This document shows positions 25,920 to 37,160 of a DNA stretch of 64,000 nucleotides, one piece after another (positions within the stretch are counted from its first letter, which is position 1; each line of letters opens with the position of its first letter). Source of the DNA: Flavobacteriales bacterium (GTDB lineage Bacteria > Bacteroidota > Bacteroidia > Flavobacteriales_D > Parvicellaceae). The translations under genes were made by a program, and so were the position numbers. The stretch covers positions 55,029 through 119,028 of the forward strand of contig JAGYKU010000001.1 in the NCBI GenBank assembly GCA_018401455.1, in the 5' to 3' direction. The notes below the pieces were generated by a model, which was not told the DNA's origin, ran no database searches, and saw only the letters and a list, made by a program, of their open reading frames with translations.

Positions 25920-26624
25920 TTATTTTAAAATTTCTAATAATTCAATATCAAAAATCAATGTAGCATAAGGTCCAATAGCTCCACCTGCACCTCTGTCACC
26001 ATAAGCCAAGTCGTAAGGTATATACAATCTCCATTTAGAACCAACAGGCATCAACTGTAGAGCTTCTTGCCATCCTTTGATAACTTGTGTTACTCCAAAA
26101 TCTGCTGGTTGACCTCTTTGCACAGAACTATCGAAAACAGTACCATCAATCAATGTTCCGTGATAATGTGTTGAAACTCTATCAGAAGCTTTGGGAATTT
26201 CTCCATTTCCTTCTGTTATGATTTCGTATTGCATGCCGCTTGGTAATGTCACCACTCCTTTTTTCTTAGCATTCTCAACTAAAAAGTCAGCGCCTTCTTT
26301 CATTGCCTTCTCTGCTTTTTTCATTTGAAGAGACCCCATATAAGCATTCAATAAATCTCCAATTTGCTCTTTATCTATTGCTAAATCAGCTTTACTTAGA
26401 TAATCCTCCATTCCTTTTGCAAGTGCTTCTACATTTAATCCTTCGATACCTTGATTGCTTAGGTTTTCAGCAATATTCACTCCTAATCCATAACTCACTG
26501 AGTCTAATTCTGTGTTTAATGTCATTTCTTTTTTACTTTTTTTTGATTTTTTTTCTTTTTGAGCCATTGCTGTACTAGAAGTAATAGCTAAAAAAAGAAT
26601 TAAGGTTAATTTTATAATTTTCAT
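25920..26624 (-). CDS. FKBP-type peptidyl-prolyl isomerase, Mip/FkpA-like
   Basis: A 234-residue exported foldase. Signal peptide residues 1-21 (ending TAMAQ) are followed by a Lys-rich spacer, an N-terminal helical dimerisation domain (about 40-115) and a C-terminal FKBP domain (about 130-234). The FKBP motifs GTVFDSS, VIKGWQEAL, PYDLAYGDRG and FDIELLEI are present. It is the usual periplasmic architecture for helping outer-membrane and secreted proteins fold. It has its own terminator and a -7 promoter element upstream. Confidence 0.9.
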   Translation of the reverse strand: MKIIKLTLILFLAITSSTAMAQKEKKSKKSKKEMTLNTELDSVSYGLGVNIAENLSNQGIEGLNVEALAKGMEDYLSKADLAIDKEQIGDLLNAYMGSLQMKKAEKAMKEGADFLVENAKKKGVVTLPSGMQYEIITEGNGEIPKASDRVSTHYHGTLIDGTVFDSSVQRGQPADFGVTQVIKGWQEALQLMPVGSKWRLYIPYDLAYGDRGAGGAIGPYATLIFDIELLEILK

Positions 26625-26691
26625 AATTTTTATTTTTCTTTAAAAGAAAACATATTTGGTGCCACTTTATTAGTTTGGCGAAATTTCACTG

Positions 26692-26699
26692 CAAATATA
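26692..26699 (-). promoter_or_regulatory. -7 promoter element for the FKBP gene
   Basis: TATATTTG on the minus strand (26699-26692), a perfect TAnnTTTG, about 68 nt before the ATG. No clear -33 TTG. Confidence 0.4.
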
Positions 26700-26789
26700 T
26701 AACACAGATGTTATTCTAGTAAGAAAAAATTGCTTTTTATAAAACTTAAAAATATTTTACTTCAAAGCAATAAACCCATTTCTTTGATA

Positions 26790-26797
26790 TATATTTG
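26790..26797 (+). promoter_or_regulatory. -7 promoter element for the AsmA-like gene
   Basis: TATATTTG at 26790-26797 lies 20 nt before the ATG at 26818. It is oriented away from the FKBP promoter, so the two genes are divergently transcribed from a 193-bp space. Confidence 0.5.
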
Positions 26798-26817
26798 TGC
26801 TTAAATGAAATTTTTAT

Positions 26818-29800
26818 ATGAAATTTTTAAAAAGTAAAAAATTCTGGAAGAGATTTATCATAACGATTTTTATCGTTCCTATTTTTCTTTTTCTTCTTTT
26901 GATTGGTATTGTATTTTGGAAACAAGATGCAATTGTACAAGAGCTTATTGATAATCTCAACAAAGACTTTAAAGGTCATTTTGAATTGAGAGATAGCCAT
27001 ATTTCGCCTTTTGAAAATTTCCCTATATTTCTATTGACTTGGAAGATTTGATAGTTTATACTGATGAAAATGACAAAGAACATCCAATTATCAATCTTAA
27101 AGATGTGTACATTGGGTTTGATAATTGGACGCTTATTTCGGGAAAGTTTGACATAAAAACCATTAAACTCAAAAATGGGTTTATGAATTTGATTCAACAC
27201 AAGGATGGAACACTAAATTTGACCAATGCATTTGAACCTGTTGAGAAAGTAGAAAGCCCAGAAGAGGAGTTTCACTTAGATCTGCAGTCGATTGAAATCG
27301 AAAATGTGGACATCAATAAATTAAATGAAGAAAACAATGTAAAAATTGACATATTAATTACAAAAGCACTTTCAAAGTTTAAAACTTCTCCAAACCATTT
27401 GATGATTTCACTAGATAGTCAAATGGAACTAAATGTAGTTGATAATGGTGATACGACTTTTATTAAGCACAAACATTTTGATGTATATACAAAATTAGAC
27501 TTTATACAAGACGAACAGAAATTGGTAATTACTCCATCGGAAGTTTTACTTGAAGGCTCTAAGTTCAATGCTGAAGGGAATATTGACTTTGATGATGACC
27601 TCAATATGGACATCAGTTTTGAAGGTGAAAAACCGAATTTTGATATGTTTATGGCGTTTGCACCAGAAGAATTAGCGCCTACCTTAAAAAAGTATGATAA
27701 TCAAGGTAAAGTATATTTCAAAGCAAATGTAAAAGGAAAATCTATAAATGGACATTCACCAAGAATAGACGCTGAATTTGGATGTTCAGAAGCATTTTTC
27801 TCAAATAATATTAATCAAAAAAAGATTGATGATTTACAATTTAAAGGATATTTTACCAATGGTGAAGAAAGGACACTTGAATCCATGGAGTTTTCTCTTA
27901 AAGACTTTTCTGCAAGTCCAGAAGCGGGTAAATTTTCTGGAGATTTAACTGTCAAAAATTTTAAAGCTCCTGAAATTGATTTAAAACTCGTATCTGAATT
28001 TCAATTAGATTTCCTAGCGAATTTCTTCAATCTTACTGATTTAAAAAATCTGAAAGGAGGCTTGAAACTCACCATGAATTTCAAAGACATTATTGACTTA
28101 GAAAATCCTGAAAACAGTATAGAAAAACTCAACGAATCCTATTACACCGAATTAGAAATTAAAGACTTGAGTTTTAAATCTCCTGATTTTCATATCCCTC
28201 TCAAAGATTTAGATTTAAAAGCAGTAGTGGATGGCCATGAAGCTAAAATAGATTATTGCAATATCAAAATAGGTAATTCAGACCTTAATATCAAAGGAAG
28301 TATTAGTGATCTTCCGGCCATTCTCCATCACACGGGAATAGAAGTTTTGACACATTTGGAAATATCTTCAAAATACTTAGATTTATTTGAACTTACTGAT
28401 AATAAACAAGAAGGAAACATTCCTGTAGATGAACAAATTAGTGATTTCTCAATGGGACTCACTTTTAAAAGTTCTGCTAAAGCGATGACAGAATCTCCAA
28501 ACTTACCGATTGGTGAGTTTTTTATAGATAATCTATACGCAAAAATGAAACATTACCCTCACACATTGCATGACTTTCACGCAGACCTTTTTATAGAGGA
28601 AAAAGACTTTAGAATCATTGATTTTAAAGGTATGATTGACAATAGTGACTTTCATTTTGCTGGAAAACTTGGCAACTACGACTTGTGGTTTATGGAAGAT
28701 CCAAAAGGTGACACCAAAATAGAATTTGCTTTGGATTCAAAACTTTTGCAAATGGAAGATTTATTTTCTTATGGAGGTGAAAATTACGTTCCAGAAGATT
28801 ACAGGCATGAAGAGTTTAACAACTTAAAAGTTCATGGATTTGCAGATTTACATTTTTTACAAGGATTAAAATCAGCAGACATTTACTTAGATCAGTTGAC
28901 AGGTTTGATGAAGATTCATCCTATGAAATTTGATAAATTCAACGGACGTATTCATATAGAGGATGAACATTTGACTTTAGAGAAATTTGGTGGAAAAATT
29001 GGAAAATCATCTTTTGTGACAGACATGGTATATTATTATGGAGAGTCCAAAGAATTGAAAATGAAAGACAATTACATCAATTTTAAGTCTCCTCACTTGG
29101 ATTTTGACCAACTTTTCAACTATAATCCTCCACCAACTTCTAAAAATGCCCCTCCTGTAAATCATGATTCTGTATTTAATATCTATGAACTTCCTTTTCC
29201 TGAAATGGCAATTGATATGAATATCAAACATTTGAAATATCATAAATATCTAATTCAAGATTTTGATGCAAAAATTAAAACACATGAAAATCATTATATT
29301 GATATAGATACACTTTCAATGAAATTAGCAGGTGGAAAAATCAATATGTCTGGTTATTTTGATGGCTCTAATAGTAAATTAATCTATCTAAATCCCAAAG
29401 TTAGATTCTCTAATTTAGACATTGATCAATTGATGTTCAAGTTCGATAATTTTGGTCAGGATTATTTGGTTTCTGAAAATTTACATGGTGAATTGAGTGG
29501 TTACTTATACGGAAAAATCCACATGCATACAGATATGGTTCCCAAAATTGACGACTCAGAAATCCATGTAGATATTGATGTCACCAAAGGAAGGTTAGAA
29601 AATTATGGTCCAATGGAATTACTATCTGATTATTTTAAAGATAAAAACTTAACTAAAATTCTATTCGACACTCTCACCAATCACATTGATATGACCAATG
29701 GTGTAATGTCTATTCCAAAAATGACAATCAACAGTTCTCTCGGTTTCCTAGAAATTTCTGGTAAACAAGATATGGATTACAACATGGAATATTATATCAG

Positions 29801-29996
29801 AGTTCCTTTGAAAATGGTAACTCAAGCAGGTGCTTCAAAACTTTTCAAGAAAAAACCTGAAGAAATAGACCCTGAGCAAGAAGATGAAATTATTTATCAA
29901 GATACAGATAAAAAAATAAAATACGTGAACATCAAAATCACTGGAGATGCCGAAGATTATAAAATATCTCTTGGAAAGGATAAGGGCGAAAAGTAA
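26818..29996 (+). pseudogene. AsmA-family envelope protein, one frameshift
   Basis: Two frames encode one protein of about 1059 residues. The first (26818-27051) has the N-terminal membrane helix (ITIFIVPIFLFLLLIGIVFW) and the AsmA-type ...HFELRDSHISPFENFP. The second (27039-29996) continues from ISIDLEDLIVYTDE through the long beta-rich body to an AsmA-like C-terminal region. One base seems missing in the C-run at 27021-27023. AsmA/TamB-like proteins span the periplasm and are linked to lipid transport to the outer membrane. Because the remaining 985 codons are undamaged, a sequence error or very recent mutation is likely. Confidence 0.8.
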
Positions 29997-30063
29997 CCTT
30001 ACAATAAGTAAAGTTCTACTTCGTTCGTTTTTTTCATAACTTTGAAGTTCAATTTGAAAAACA

Positions 30064-30612
30064 TTGAAGGCTAAAATATTCGGAATATTATTACTTTTAT
30101 GTATCACAATTCCTTTTGCAACCGTTTATACGTGGTTGCAATACAGAAAATCTGTGGTCAAAAAGGAAGTGAAATGGAAGATGATTGTAGGATTAGACAA
30201 AGATGAATTAGTCTTGTTGAAATTTAGCACTCAAGATATCGAATCAAAACTCAAATGGAAGCATTCCAAAGAATTTGAGTACAATGGACAAATGTATGAC
30301 ATTGTTGAACGTTCCAAAGAAGGTGACACCACATATTATTGGTGTTGGTGGGATTATGAAGAGACAGCACTAAATAAACAACTGAGTGATGTTTTGAATC
30401 TTACATTAGGTCAAGATACTAATAGTAATAAACATAAAAATTCATTGTATCATTTTTACACAAAATTATTTTTTGAACCACAAATACCATTTGTTTTATT
30501 GACTCAAATTGATTATCAAGATGCATTTTCAAATTATCGAATGAATGATTATGTGATTTATCTTTCCAACACTTCTCCCCCTCCTGATTTTTTTGATTCT
30601 AAAAGTATTTAA
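30064..30612 (+). CDS. Hypothetical membrane-anchored protein
   Basis: A 182-residue protein starting at a TTG (no ATG nearby) with one N-terminal hydrophobic segment (about residues 5-23), probably an anchor or signal. The rest is soluble and rich in aromatic residues (TTYYWCWWDYEETALNKQL). No family recognised. It follows the AsmA-like gene by 67 bp on the same strand and may share its transcript. Confidence 0.5.
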   Translation: MKAKIFGILLLLCITIPFATVYTWLQYRKSVVKKEVKWKMIVGLDKDELVLLKFSTQDIESKLKWKHSKEFEYNGQMYDIVERSKEGDTTYYWCWWDYEETALNKQLSDVLNLTLGQDTNSNKHKNSLYHFYTKLFFEPQIPFVLLTQIDYQDAFSNYRMNDYVIYLSNTSPPPDFFDSKSI

Positions 30613-30744
30613 GTTTTTTGTTGACTGTATTTTAATTGAATATTGATTAAAATATGGAAGAAATCTATTGTGTTTATTTTTTTAAACACTTTGTTTCAAC
30701 ACATTAAAACCTCAACAAAATATTTGTATTTATAAATTTAAATC

Positions 30745-33165
30745 ATGAAAATTACAATTATCTTATGGTTGTTATTGATGATTTCCTATACTGGAATTTC
30801 TCAAACAATAACCATAAAATCAATGGATACCAATCAACCTGTTGAGATGGTGAAATTGATTAGTTTGAATCCAAAGGTTCAAACTACAACTAATGCTAAA
30901 GGTGAGGCAAATCTTTCTGGTTTTCAAACCAGTAAAGCCATTGAAATTCTAGCATTTGGATATAAAAAAGTGACCAAAAGTTACGATGAAATAGTTGCAT
31001 CTAATTTTGAAATTTATCTAGAAAGTTCAACAATTGGATTGGATGAATTTGTAGTTTCTGCTTCTAAATGGGGACAAAATTCTGGAAATGTTCCTTCCAA
31101 AATTTCAAATATATCCTCAAAAGATGTGGCACAACAAAACCCACAAACCGCAGCTGATTTATTAGCGACTTCAGGAGAAGTGTTCATCCAGAAAAGTCAG
31201 CAAGGTGGTGGAAGTCCAATGGTAAGAGGTTTTTCTGCCAACAGACTTTTATACACTGTGGATGGCGTGAGAATGAACACCGCTATTTTCAGATCTGGAA
31301 ACATTCAAAATGTTATTTCATTGGATCCACTTGCAATTGAAAATACAGAAGTTTTTTTTGGACCTGGTGCTATTATTTACGGAAGTGATGCAATTGGTGG
31401 TGTAATGAGTTTTACCACTTTGACGCCTCAACTATCGTTGAATAACAAACCATTAGTGATAGGCAAGTTTGTGAGCAGATACGCATCAGCCAACAATGAA
31501 AAAACTGGACATTTTGATGTGAATATTGGGTGGAAAAAATGGGCGCTCGTTACAAGTATTACACATTCTGATTATGGAGATCTCAAAATGGGAACGAATG
31601 GACCAGATGATTATTTGAGTAATTTTTATGTGCAAAGAATGGATACTATGGATAAAGTCGTTTCCAATCCAGATCCACTAACTCAAAACCCCACAGGATA
31701 TAAGCAAACCAATGTGATGCAAAAAATCAGATTTTCACCTAATGAAAAATGGGATTTTCAATATGGCTTTCATTATTCAGAAACATCAGAATATTCTAGA
31801 TACGATAGATTGATAGAAATTGGAAATAATGGTCTTCCTAGGTCTGCTGTTTGGAATTATGGGCCACAAAAATGGATGATGAATAATTTAACGATTCGAC
31901 ATACTTCCAATAACAAAATCTATGATAAAATGAACATCGGTTTGGCACAACAATATTTCGAAGAAAGTAGAATTGATAGAAACTTCACAGGTGGAAATAG
32001 GTTCCGATTGAGAACTCAATTGGAACAAGTTCAAGCCTATTCCGCTAATTTGGATTTCGAAAAAGTTTTGACAAAACATAAGTTTTATTATGGTTTAGAA
32101 TTCATTCAAAACGATGTTACTTCTAAAGGTTCTGCAATAGACATTAGAGATCATAGTAGCATTCCTGTTTCTGATAGGTACCCAAAATCTAAATGGAATA
32201 GTTATGCCATATATCTGAATTATCAGTTTGAAATTTCTGATAAATTTCTTGTTCAAGCAGGAGGAAGATATTCAATGTTTGATTTACAATCAGATTTTAC
32301 GAGACATCTTGAATTTTTTCCTTTTGATTTTACGACTGTTGAAATCCAAAATTCAGCAACCAACTTTAGTTTGGGAGGAGTTTATCGTCCTGACGAAACT
32401 TGGAAAATTAGTTTTAATGCCAGTACTGGTTTTAGAGCCCCAAATGTCGATGACATAGGAAAAATATTTGATTTTGCTGGAAGTGAAGTGGTTGTTCCAA
32501 ACACTAATTTAAAAGCAGAATTTGCTTACAATGGAGAAATGAATGTTTCAAAAATATTTGGCGATATTGTAAAGTTAGATATCACTGGATTTTACACCTA
32601 TCTCGACAATGCAATGGTAAGAAGAGCGTTTCAAGTAAATGGACAAGACAGTATCAACTATGATGGTGATATGAGCAAAGTATATGCGATTCAAAATGCC
32701 GCTTACGGAACTGTTTACGGTGCTAACATCGGAGTTGAGATAAAACTTAATTCCGAGTTTAGTATTTCATCTCGTTACAATTACCAAATTGGAGAAGAAG
32801 AAATGGACAATGGCGACATCAGCAGGTCTAGACACGCTGCTCCAGCATTTGGTGTATCGAGATTTACCTACAAAAAGGACAAACTTTTCCTTCAAGTTTA
32901 TGCTATGTATGCTACTGAAGTAAGTTTTGAAAACCTCAACGAAGAAGAAAAGCAAAAAGCATATTTGTACGCTAAAGATGCTAACGGAAATCCTTATGCT
33001 CCTAGTTGGTACACATTTAATTTCAAGGCAATGTATCAATTGACAAAGATTTTTTCTGTGAGTGCTGGTATGGAAAACATTACCAACCAAAGATATAGAA
33101 CTTACAGTTCTGGTCTTACCGCTCCTGGAAGAAACTTTATTCTATCTCTGAGAGGGAATTTTTAA
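30745..33165 (+). CDS. TonB-dependent receptor, haem/haemoglobin type
   Basis: An 806-residue outer-membrane receptor. It has a signal peptide (about 1-19), a short carboxypeptidase-regulatory-like domain (about 20-95), a plug domain with GGGSPMVRGFSANRLLYTVD and VFFGPGAIIYGSDAIGGVM, and a 22-strand barrel ending NITNQRYRTYSSGLTAPGRN and a C-terminal Phe. The plug motif SPMVRGF.ANR resembles the haem/haemoglobin receptor group more than siderophore receptors, but the ligand is inferred. No HmuY-like lipoprotein or haem-processing gene adjoins it. Confidence 0.85.
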   Translation: MKITIILWLLLMISYTGISQTITIKSMDTNQPVEMVKLISLNPKVQTTTNAKGEANLSGFQTSKAIEILAFGYKKVTKSYDEIVASNFEIYLESSTIGLDEFVVSASKWGQNSGNVPSKISNISSKDVAQQNPQTAADLLATSGEVFIQKSQQGGGSPMVRGFSANRLLYTVDGVRMNTAIFRSGNIQNVISLDPLAIENTEVFFGPGAIIYGSDAIGGVMSFTTLTPQLSLNNKPLVIGKFVSRYASANNEKTGHFDVNIGWKKWALVTSITHSDYGDLKMGTNGPDDYLSNFYVQRMDTMDKVVSNPDPLTQNPTGYKQTNVMQKIRFSPNEKWDFQYGFHYSETSEYSRYDRLIEIGNNGLPRSAVWNYGPQKWMMNNLTIRHTSNNKIYDKMNIGLAQQYFEESRIDRNFTGGNRFRLRTQLEQVQAYSANLDFEKVLTKHKFYYGLEFIQNDVTSKGSAIDIRDHSSIPVSDRYPKSKWNSYAIYLNYQFEISDKFLVQAGGRYSMFDLQSDFTRHLEFFPFDFTTVEIQNSATNFSLGGVYRPDETWKISFNASTGFRAPNVDDIGKIFDFAGSEVVVPNTNLKAEFAYNGEMNVSKIFGDIVKLDITGFYTYLDNAMVRRAFQVNGQDSINYDGDMSKVYAIQNAAYGTVYGANIGVEIKLNSEFSISSRYNYQIGEEEMDNGDISRSRHAAPAFGVSRFTYKKDKLFLQVYAMYATEVSFENLNEEEKQKAYLYAKDANGNPYAPSWYTFNFKAMYQLTKIFSVSAGMENITNQRYRTYSSGLTAPGRNFILSLRGNF

Positions 33166-33239
33166 AATTTCAAACCCACTGTTTGAAAAACTTTCATTCG
33201 GTGGGATTTTTTTAATCTAAAAATTCTGTTTTTTATTAA

Positions 33240-35196
33240 TCACCAAGAACTTCCACCACCTCCACCAAATCCTCCTCCACTACTTCCTCCTCCGCTTCCA
33301 GAACTTGACGAACTTGGGCTTACAGACATTGTCACAGTAGCAGAAGCCACCATTCTGTCGAAAGTTGTACTGAAATCATCACTACTGTCAGACCTATACC
33401 AATCAGGAGGAGGTACAATTCCATCAAATTTTTTACCCCATTTTTCTGCCATTCCAAAAGCAACTGCATAGGCTATGGTTTTGTCAAAATACAAAGGATC
33501 TTCTTTGAGCAAAAACTCTATTTTATGTCTTTCAGCTTTTTTAACAAAAGTTCTAAACCCTTCTACATCTTTTAGTGTCTCATCACCTTGCGGAGATCTT
33601 TTGTCCATAATTTTGGAAATAGAAATTAAAAAGACTCCAACTAAAAAATTTACAATACCCGCTAAAGGATGATAGATAGCAAAAATCGCTACTGTAGCTA
33701 AAACCATGTATAAGGAAACTACCAAAATTGTTATATTCACTTGTTTCTTCGAATTTTTTGTAAATACATATTTCGATCCTTTTTCGCTTAACTCTCCTTT
33801 GGCTTCATTCAATGTTTTATAAAATGTCAATTCTAATTCGCTAAGTTCAACTTTTGAATCGCCCCCCTTAAAAAGACCATTAAAAATTGTGATTTCATAA
33901 TTTTTTGCATACTGATGCAATTCTTTTTTCTTAACAAATAATATTTCAGGATAAGACTTTTTCCTAAATTTTTTCTTTAAAACATAAACTATAAAAAACA
34001 CAAAGGAATTAATTGAAATTCCAATCAATAATGAATTTAAATTCTCTTTATACAATCCATAACAAGTAACGGAAACAAAAACTACAATTTGAATCACAAG
34101 AATAACTCTAAACCATTTGTAAAGTTTTGCGAAAAACTTATGTTTACCAGAACCAATTTCTTGAATATCAATTATTCCCATTGAAGCCCAATAAGGTAGT
34201 AAAGAAACCAAATCTCTATTATCACTTGTCTTATCAACAATAAATCCAGCTAAAGCAGGATCAACATCTTTGGGAGGATAAAATTGAACTTGATTGATAA
34301 TTCTGTTTTCTTTTCCAATAAAAAACCAAACAATAAAAAACAATAGCATAAATCCAAAAGGGAAAATAGGCCATGCATAAATGGACCAAAAAATTTCGGA
34401 ACTTGTAGGATGAGGAATATATGAACCTGGAAGGTGAATCAAAATGGTTAAATCTTCTTTTTTATCTAAGAAAAATGGTGAAAACCCTGAAAGAGTATCG
34501 TTATGATATTCTAAAGTTTTTAAATTTTGAGTGTTACCTACTTTGCCCCCATATAGAAAATAATCATTCGAATCTAAATCAATGTTTCCTTGAAGTTTAA
34601 TATTAAAATTGACATCCAAAAAAGGCATGTCCCAATTTCCTCCAAGAAAATTCCAATAAAAGTCAACAATGGAATCTCGGAACAAAAAAGCATTTTTGAC
34701 TTTATAACTAATCGTATATTGATGTTCTCCTGTGAGGAAAACAGTTTCGTCTCCTATTTTGATTTCTAATTTTTCGCTAAAAGGATGTACCCAATTTTTC
34801 TTAAAGGTGTGATTTTTAACTTCTAAATCTTCAATATAAATTCTTCTTGTGTATTTCTCAGGAAAAAGAAAGTCATAGACATAATCTCCAATTTCTTTTG
34901 TGTGTTTTTCATCAGAATCATCTTCAATTGCCCACATTCTCAACGAACCTATTGAAAATCCCTCTTCTTTCTTTATTGAAAACAACATCATAATTTTCTT
35001 TCAACTGTGAAAAACCTGTAGTATCAATCTCGATATTAACAGTTAGGTTTTTTACAACAACAGGTTCATATTTCAATAAATATTTCTTCTCATCTTCATT
35101 TTTATTTTCAAGACTTACAGCATCTTCATGCTTGTTTTGAGCATTCAGGGGAACAGTACAAAAAATGAAGAAAATTAGGTAGAGGGCAGTTTTCAT
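33240..35196 (-). pseudogene. DUF2207 membrane protein, one frameshift
   Basis: The start (35196 to about 34930) has a signal peptide ending NAQ and the DUF2207 opening, with LTVNIEIDTTGFSQLKENYD and the KRGIF-like ERRGIFNRF. The main frame (about 34932 to 33240) continues AIEDDSDEKHTKEIGDYVYD, several membrane helices, a cytosolic region and a Gly/Ser-rich tail (GSGGGSSGGGFGGGG). A single indel near 34928-34940 separates them. DUF2207 proteins commonly pair with LemA, as here. The low-complexity glycine tail is typical of the family. Confidence 0.8.
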
Positions 35197-35209
35197 GGTT
35201 AGTCTTTTT

Positions 35210-35764
35210 TTAGAAATCTACATTATTAATATTTCTTTCGTGACTTAAAGCACTGAAAAAATCATAGTGCTTGTACCACAGCAATCTTCTAAACATGGAA
35301 GCAGGAAAACTTTCGCCAAAAGTGTTGTTTTCTCTGACACACGCATTGTAATATCTTCTGCTTTTTTCTAAATCTTGCTCGATATCTGCCATTTGCTTTT
35401 GCAATTTAATGAAAGATAAATCCGCTTTGAGATCGGGATAACTTTCTTGGATAATTGTAATAGAATTTATCAATTGTGACAACTCTTTTTCAGCATTTGC
35501 TTTTTCATGAATGTTATTTTCTGGAATTTTCATAGCATTGCTTCTTACTTCTGAAATTTTTTCAAAAGTTTGTAACTCATGCTTAGCATATCCTTTCACA
35601 ACACTTACTAAAGAAGGGATTAATTCATATCTTTTTTTCAAAAAAACATCAATATTACTCCATGCATCTTTCACGTGATTGCGATTGCTCACAAACCTAT
35701 TGAAAATTATCCCCAAAAAGACAATCAAAATAGCACTAATAATTAAAGATACAATATTAATCAT
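35210..35764 (-). CDS. lemA: LemA family protein
   Basis: A 184-residue protein with one N-terminal membrane helix (about 3-20) and a helical outer domain. Family signatures are N..KDAWSNIDV.L..RY.LIP.LV..VKGYA.HE, then ...YNACVRENNTFGESFP. LemA proteins are membrane-anchored helical bundles of poorly defined function; they occur with DUF2207 proteins, whose gene begins 13 bp downstream. Confidence 0.9.
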   Translation of the reverse strand: MINIVSLIISAILIVFLGIIFNRFVSNRNHVKDAWSNIDVFLKKRYELIPSLVSVVKGYAKHELQTFEKISEVRSNAMKIPENNIHEKANAEKELSQLINSITIIQESYPDLKADLSFIKLQKQMADIEQDLEKSRRYYNACVRENNTFGESFPASMFRRLLWYKHYDFFSALSHERNINNVDF

Positions 35765-35876
35765 ATATCAAAAATATGAAAATCTTTTAATAGACAATGA
35801 ATTAAAGTAAATTTTCAAACGCAACTCTTAACTTATTCAAAATGAAAATAAGAAAATTATAATACATTAAAATTAA

Positions 35877-37157
35877 CTACAACGACATCTTCCCCACCAC
35901 TGCTTCCAACATGGTTTCAGGTAAAAGGAATTTTTGAGCAACGCTTAATAGTTGCGCACTCGTTACAGATGAAATGGCATTGATGTATCTTTCAAAAAAA
36001 GTTAAATCTTCACCTAAAAAATAAACACCTTTGTATTGTTGTGCCAAAGAAAAAGCACCGTCTGATGATTTTAGAATAGAACCTAACATGTAATTTTTAA
36101 CGATTTCTAATTCTTCATCTGAAACTTTTTCATTACAAATTTTATGGAGTTCATAATAAATTTCTTTCAAAGTGTTTTTTGTAACATCAGCACCAACTTC
36201 TGTAGCAATACTGAAAGTACAAGCATTTTTCAAAAAACTAACGCTTGAGCCTATGCCGTAAGTATATCCCTTATCTTCTCTAATATTCGACATCAATCTC
36301 GAACCGAAATACCCTCCCAAAATGGTATTCAACACCTTCAATTGGAAATATTCTTCTGTACCATAGGCAATATTTAATACTTTTCCAACTCTTACTCCAG
36401 ACTGGATTGCTCCTTCTTTTTCTTGAAAATGTTTTTCTGATTTGCTTTCGAAAATTTTATCATCCATGTTGGATTTCTTACCTTTAATCATTTTGCCAAA
36501 AGAACGATTTAGACCTGAAATCAAACTATCATCAAATTTGCCACTTACAATGATATTGCAATTAGATTGAGTGTAAAAATTCTCGTAAAACTCCTTCAAA
36601 TCAGCCACCGAAACTTCTTCAAAATGATTTGGCTCCGTTCTACTTCCGTAATAGTGGTCACCATATAATTTTTGAGAATACAATCGCTTCACAAGTGTCG
36701 AAACTTTCTCCTGAGAAATCAAGAATTTTTGTTTGGCATTTTTAAGATAAATGTCTAATTCTCTTTCAGGGAAAACCGCTTCCAAAACGACCTCTTCAAA
36801 CAAGGGCAAAACATCATCCAATTTTTTGGTCAAAGTAAATAAAGAAACGCTACTGTGATCGACACTATAAGTACTTTCTAAAAAAGCACCGTGAAAATCT
36901 ATCGCTTCGTTCAATACTCCAGAAGGCTTTTGTATCGATGCTTCTCCAATTAATTCATTGACTGCCTTTGCTACTAAAGGATTTTTACCTTGATTTCTAC
37001 TTACAGCAAATACCAAATCAATTTGTACGGCATCTTGTGTCCCTAAATTAAACGCATGTACTTTGATTCCATTATCCAAAGTATATTCTTGTGGTGTAGG
37101 AAAATGCACGTCAGAAATAGTCTTAATTCCTGGTGCTTCTGTTCTAAATACATTCAT
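35877..37157 (-). CDS. M16 peptidase family protein, non-catalytic type
   Basis: A 426-residue M16 homologue. It has the family fold with the second-domain motif ILGGYFGSRLMSNIREDKGYTYG. The zinc motif HxxEH is absent at the expected N-terminal place, where VAKAVNELIGEAS is found. Such subunits pair with a catalytic partner, and the gene 3 nt upstream encodes one. The pair should form a heterodimeric peptidase. Confidence 0.85.
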   Translation of the reverse strand: MNVFRTEAPGIKTISDVHFPTPQEYTLDNGIKVHAFNLGTQDAVQIDLVFAVSRNQGKNPLVAKAVNELIGEASIQKPSGVLNEAIDFHGAFLESTYSVDHSSVSLFTLTKKLDDVLPLFEEVVLEAVFPERELDIYLKNAKQKFLISQEKVSTLVKRLYSQKLYGDHYYGSRTEPNHFEEVSVADLKEFYENFYTQSNCNIIVSGKFDDSLISGLNRSFGKMIKGKKSNMDDKIFESKSEKHFQEKEGAIQSGVRVGKVLNIAYGTEEYFQLKVLNTILGGYFGSRLMSNIREDKGYTYGIGSSVSFLKNACTFSIATEVGADVTKNTLKEIYYELHKICNEKVSDEELEIVKNYMLGSILKSSDGAFSLAQQYKGVYFLGEDLTFFERYINAISSVTSAQLLSVAQKFLLPETMLEAVVGKMSL

Positions 37158-37160
37158 CGC

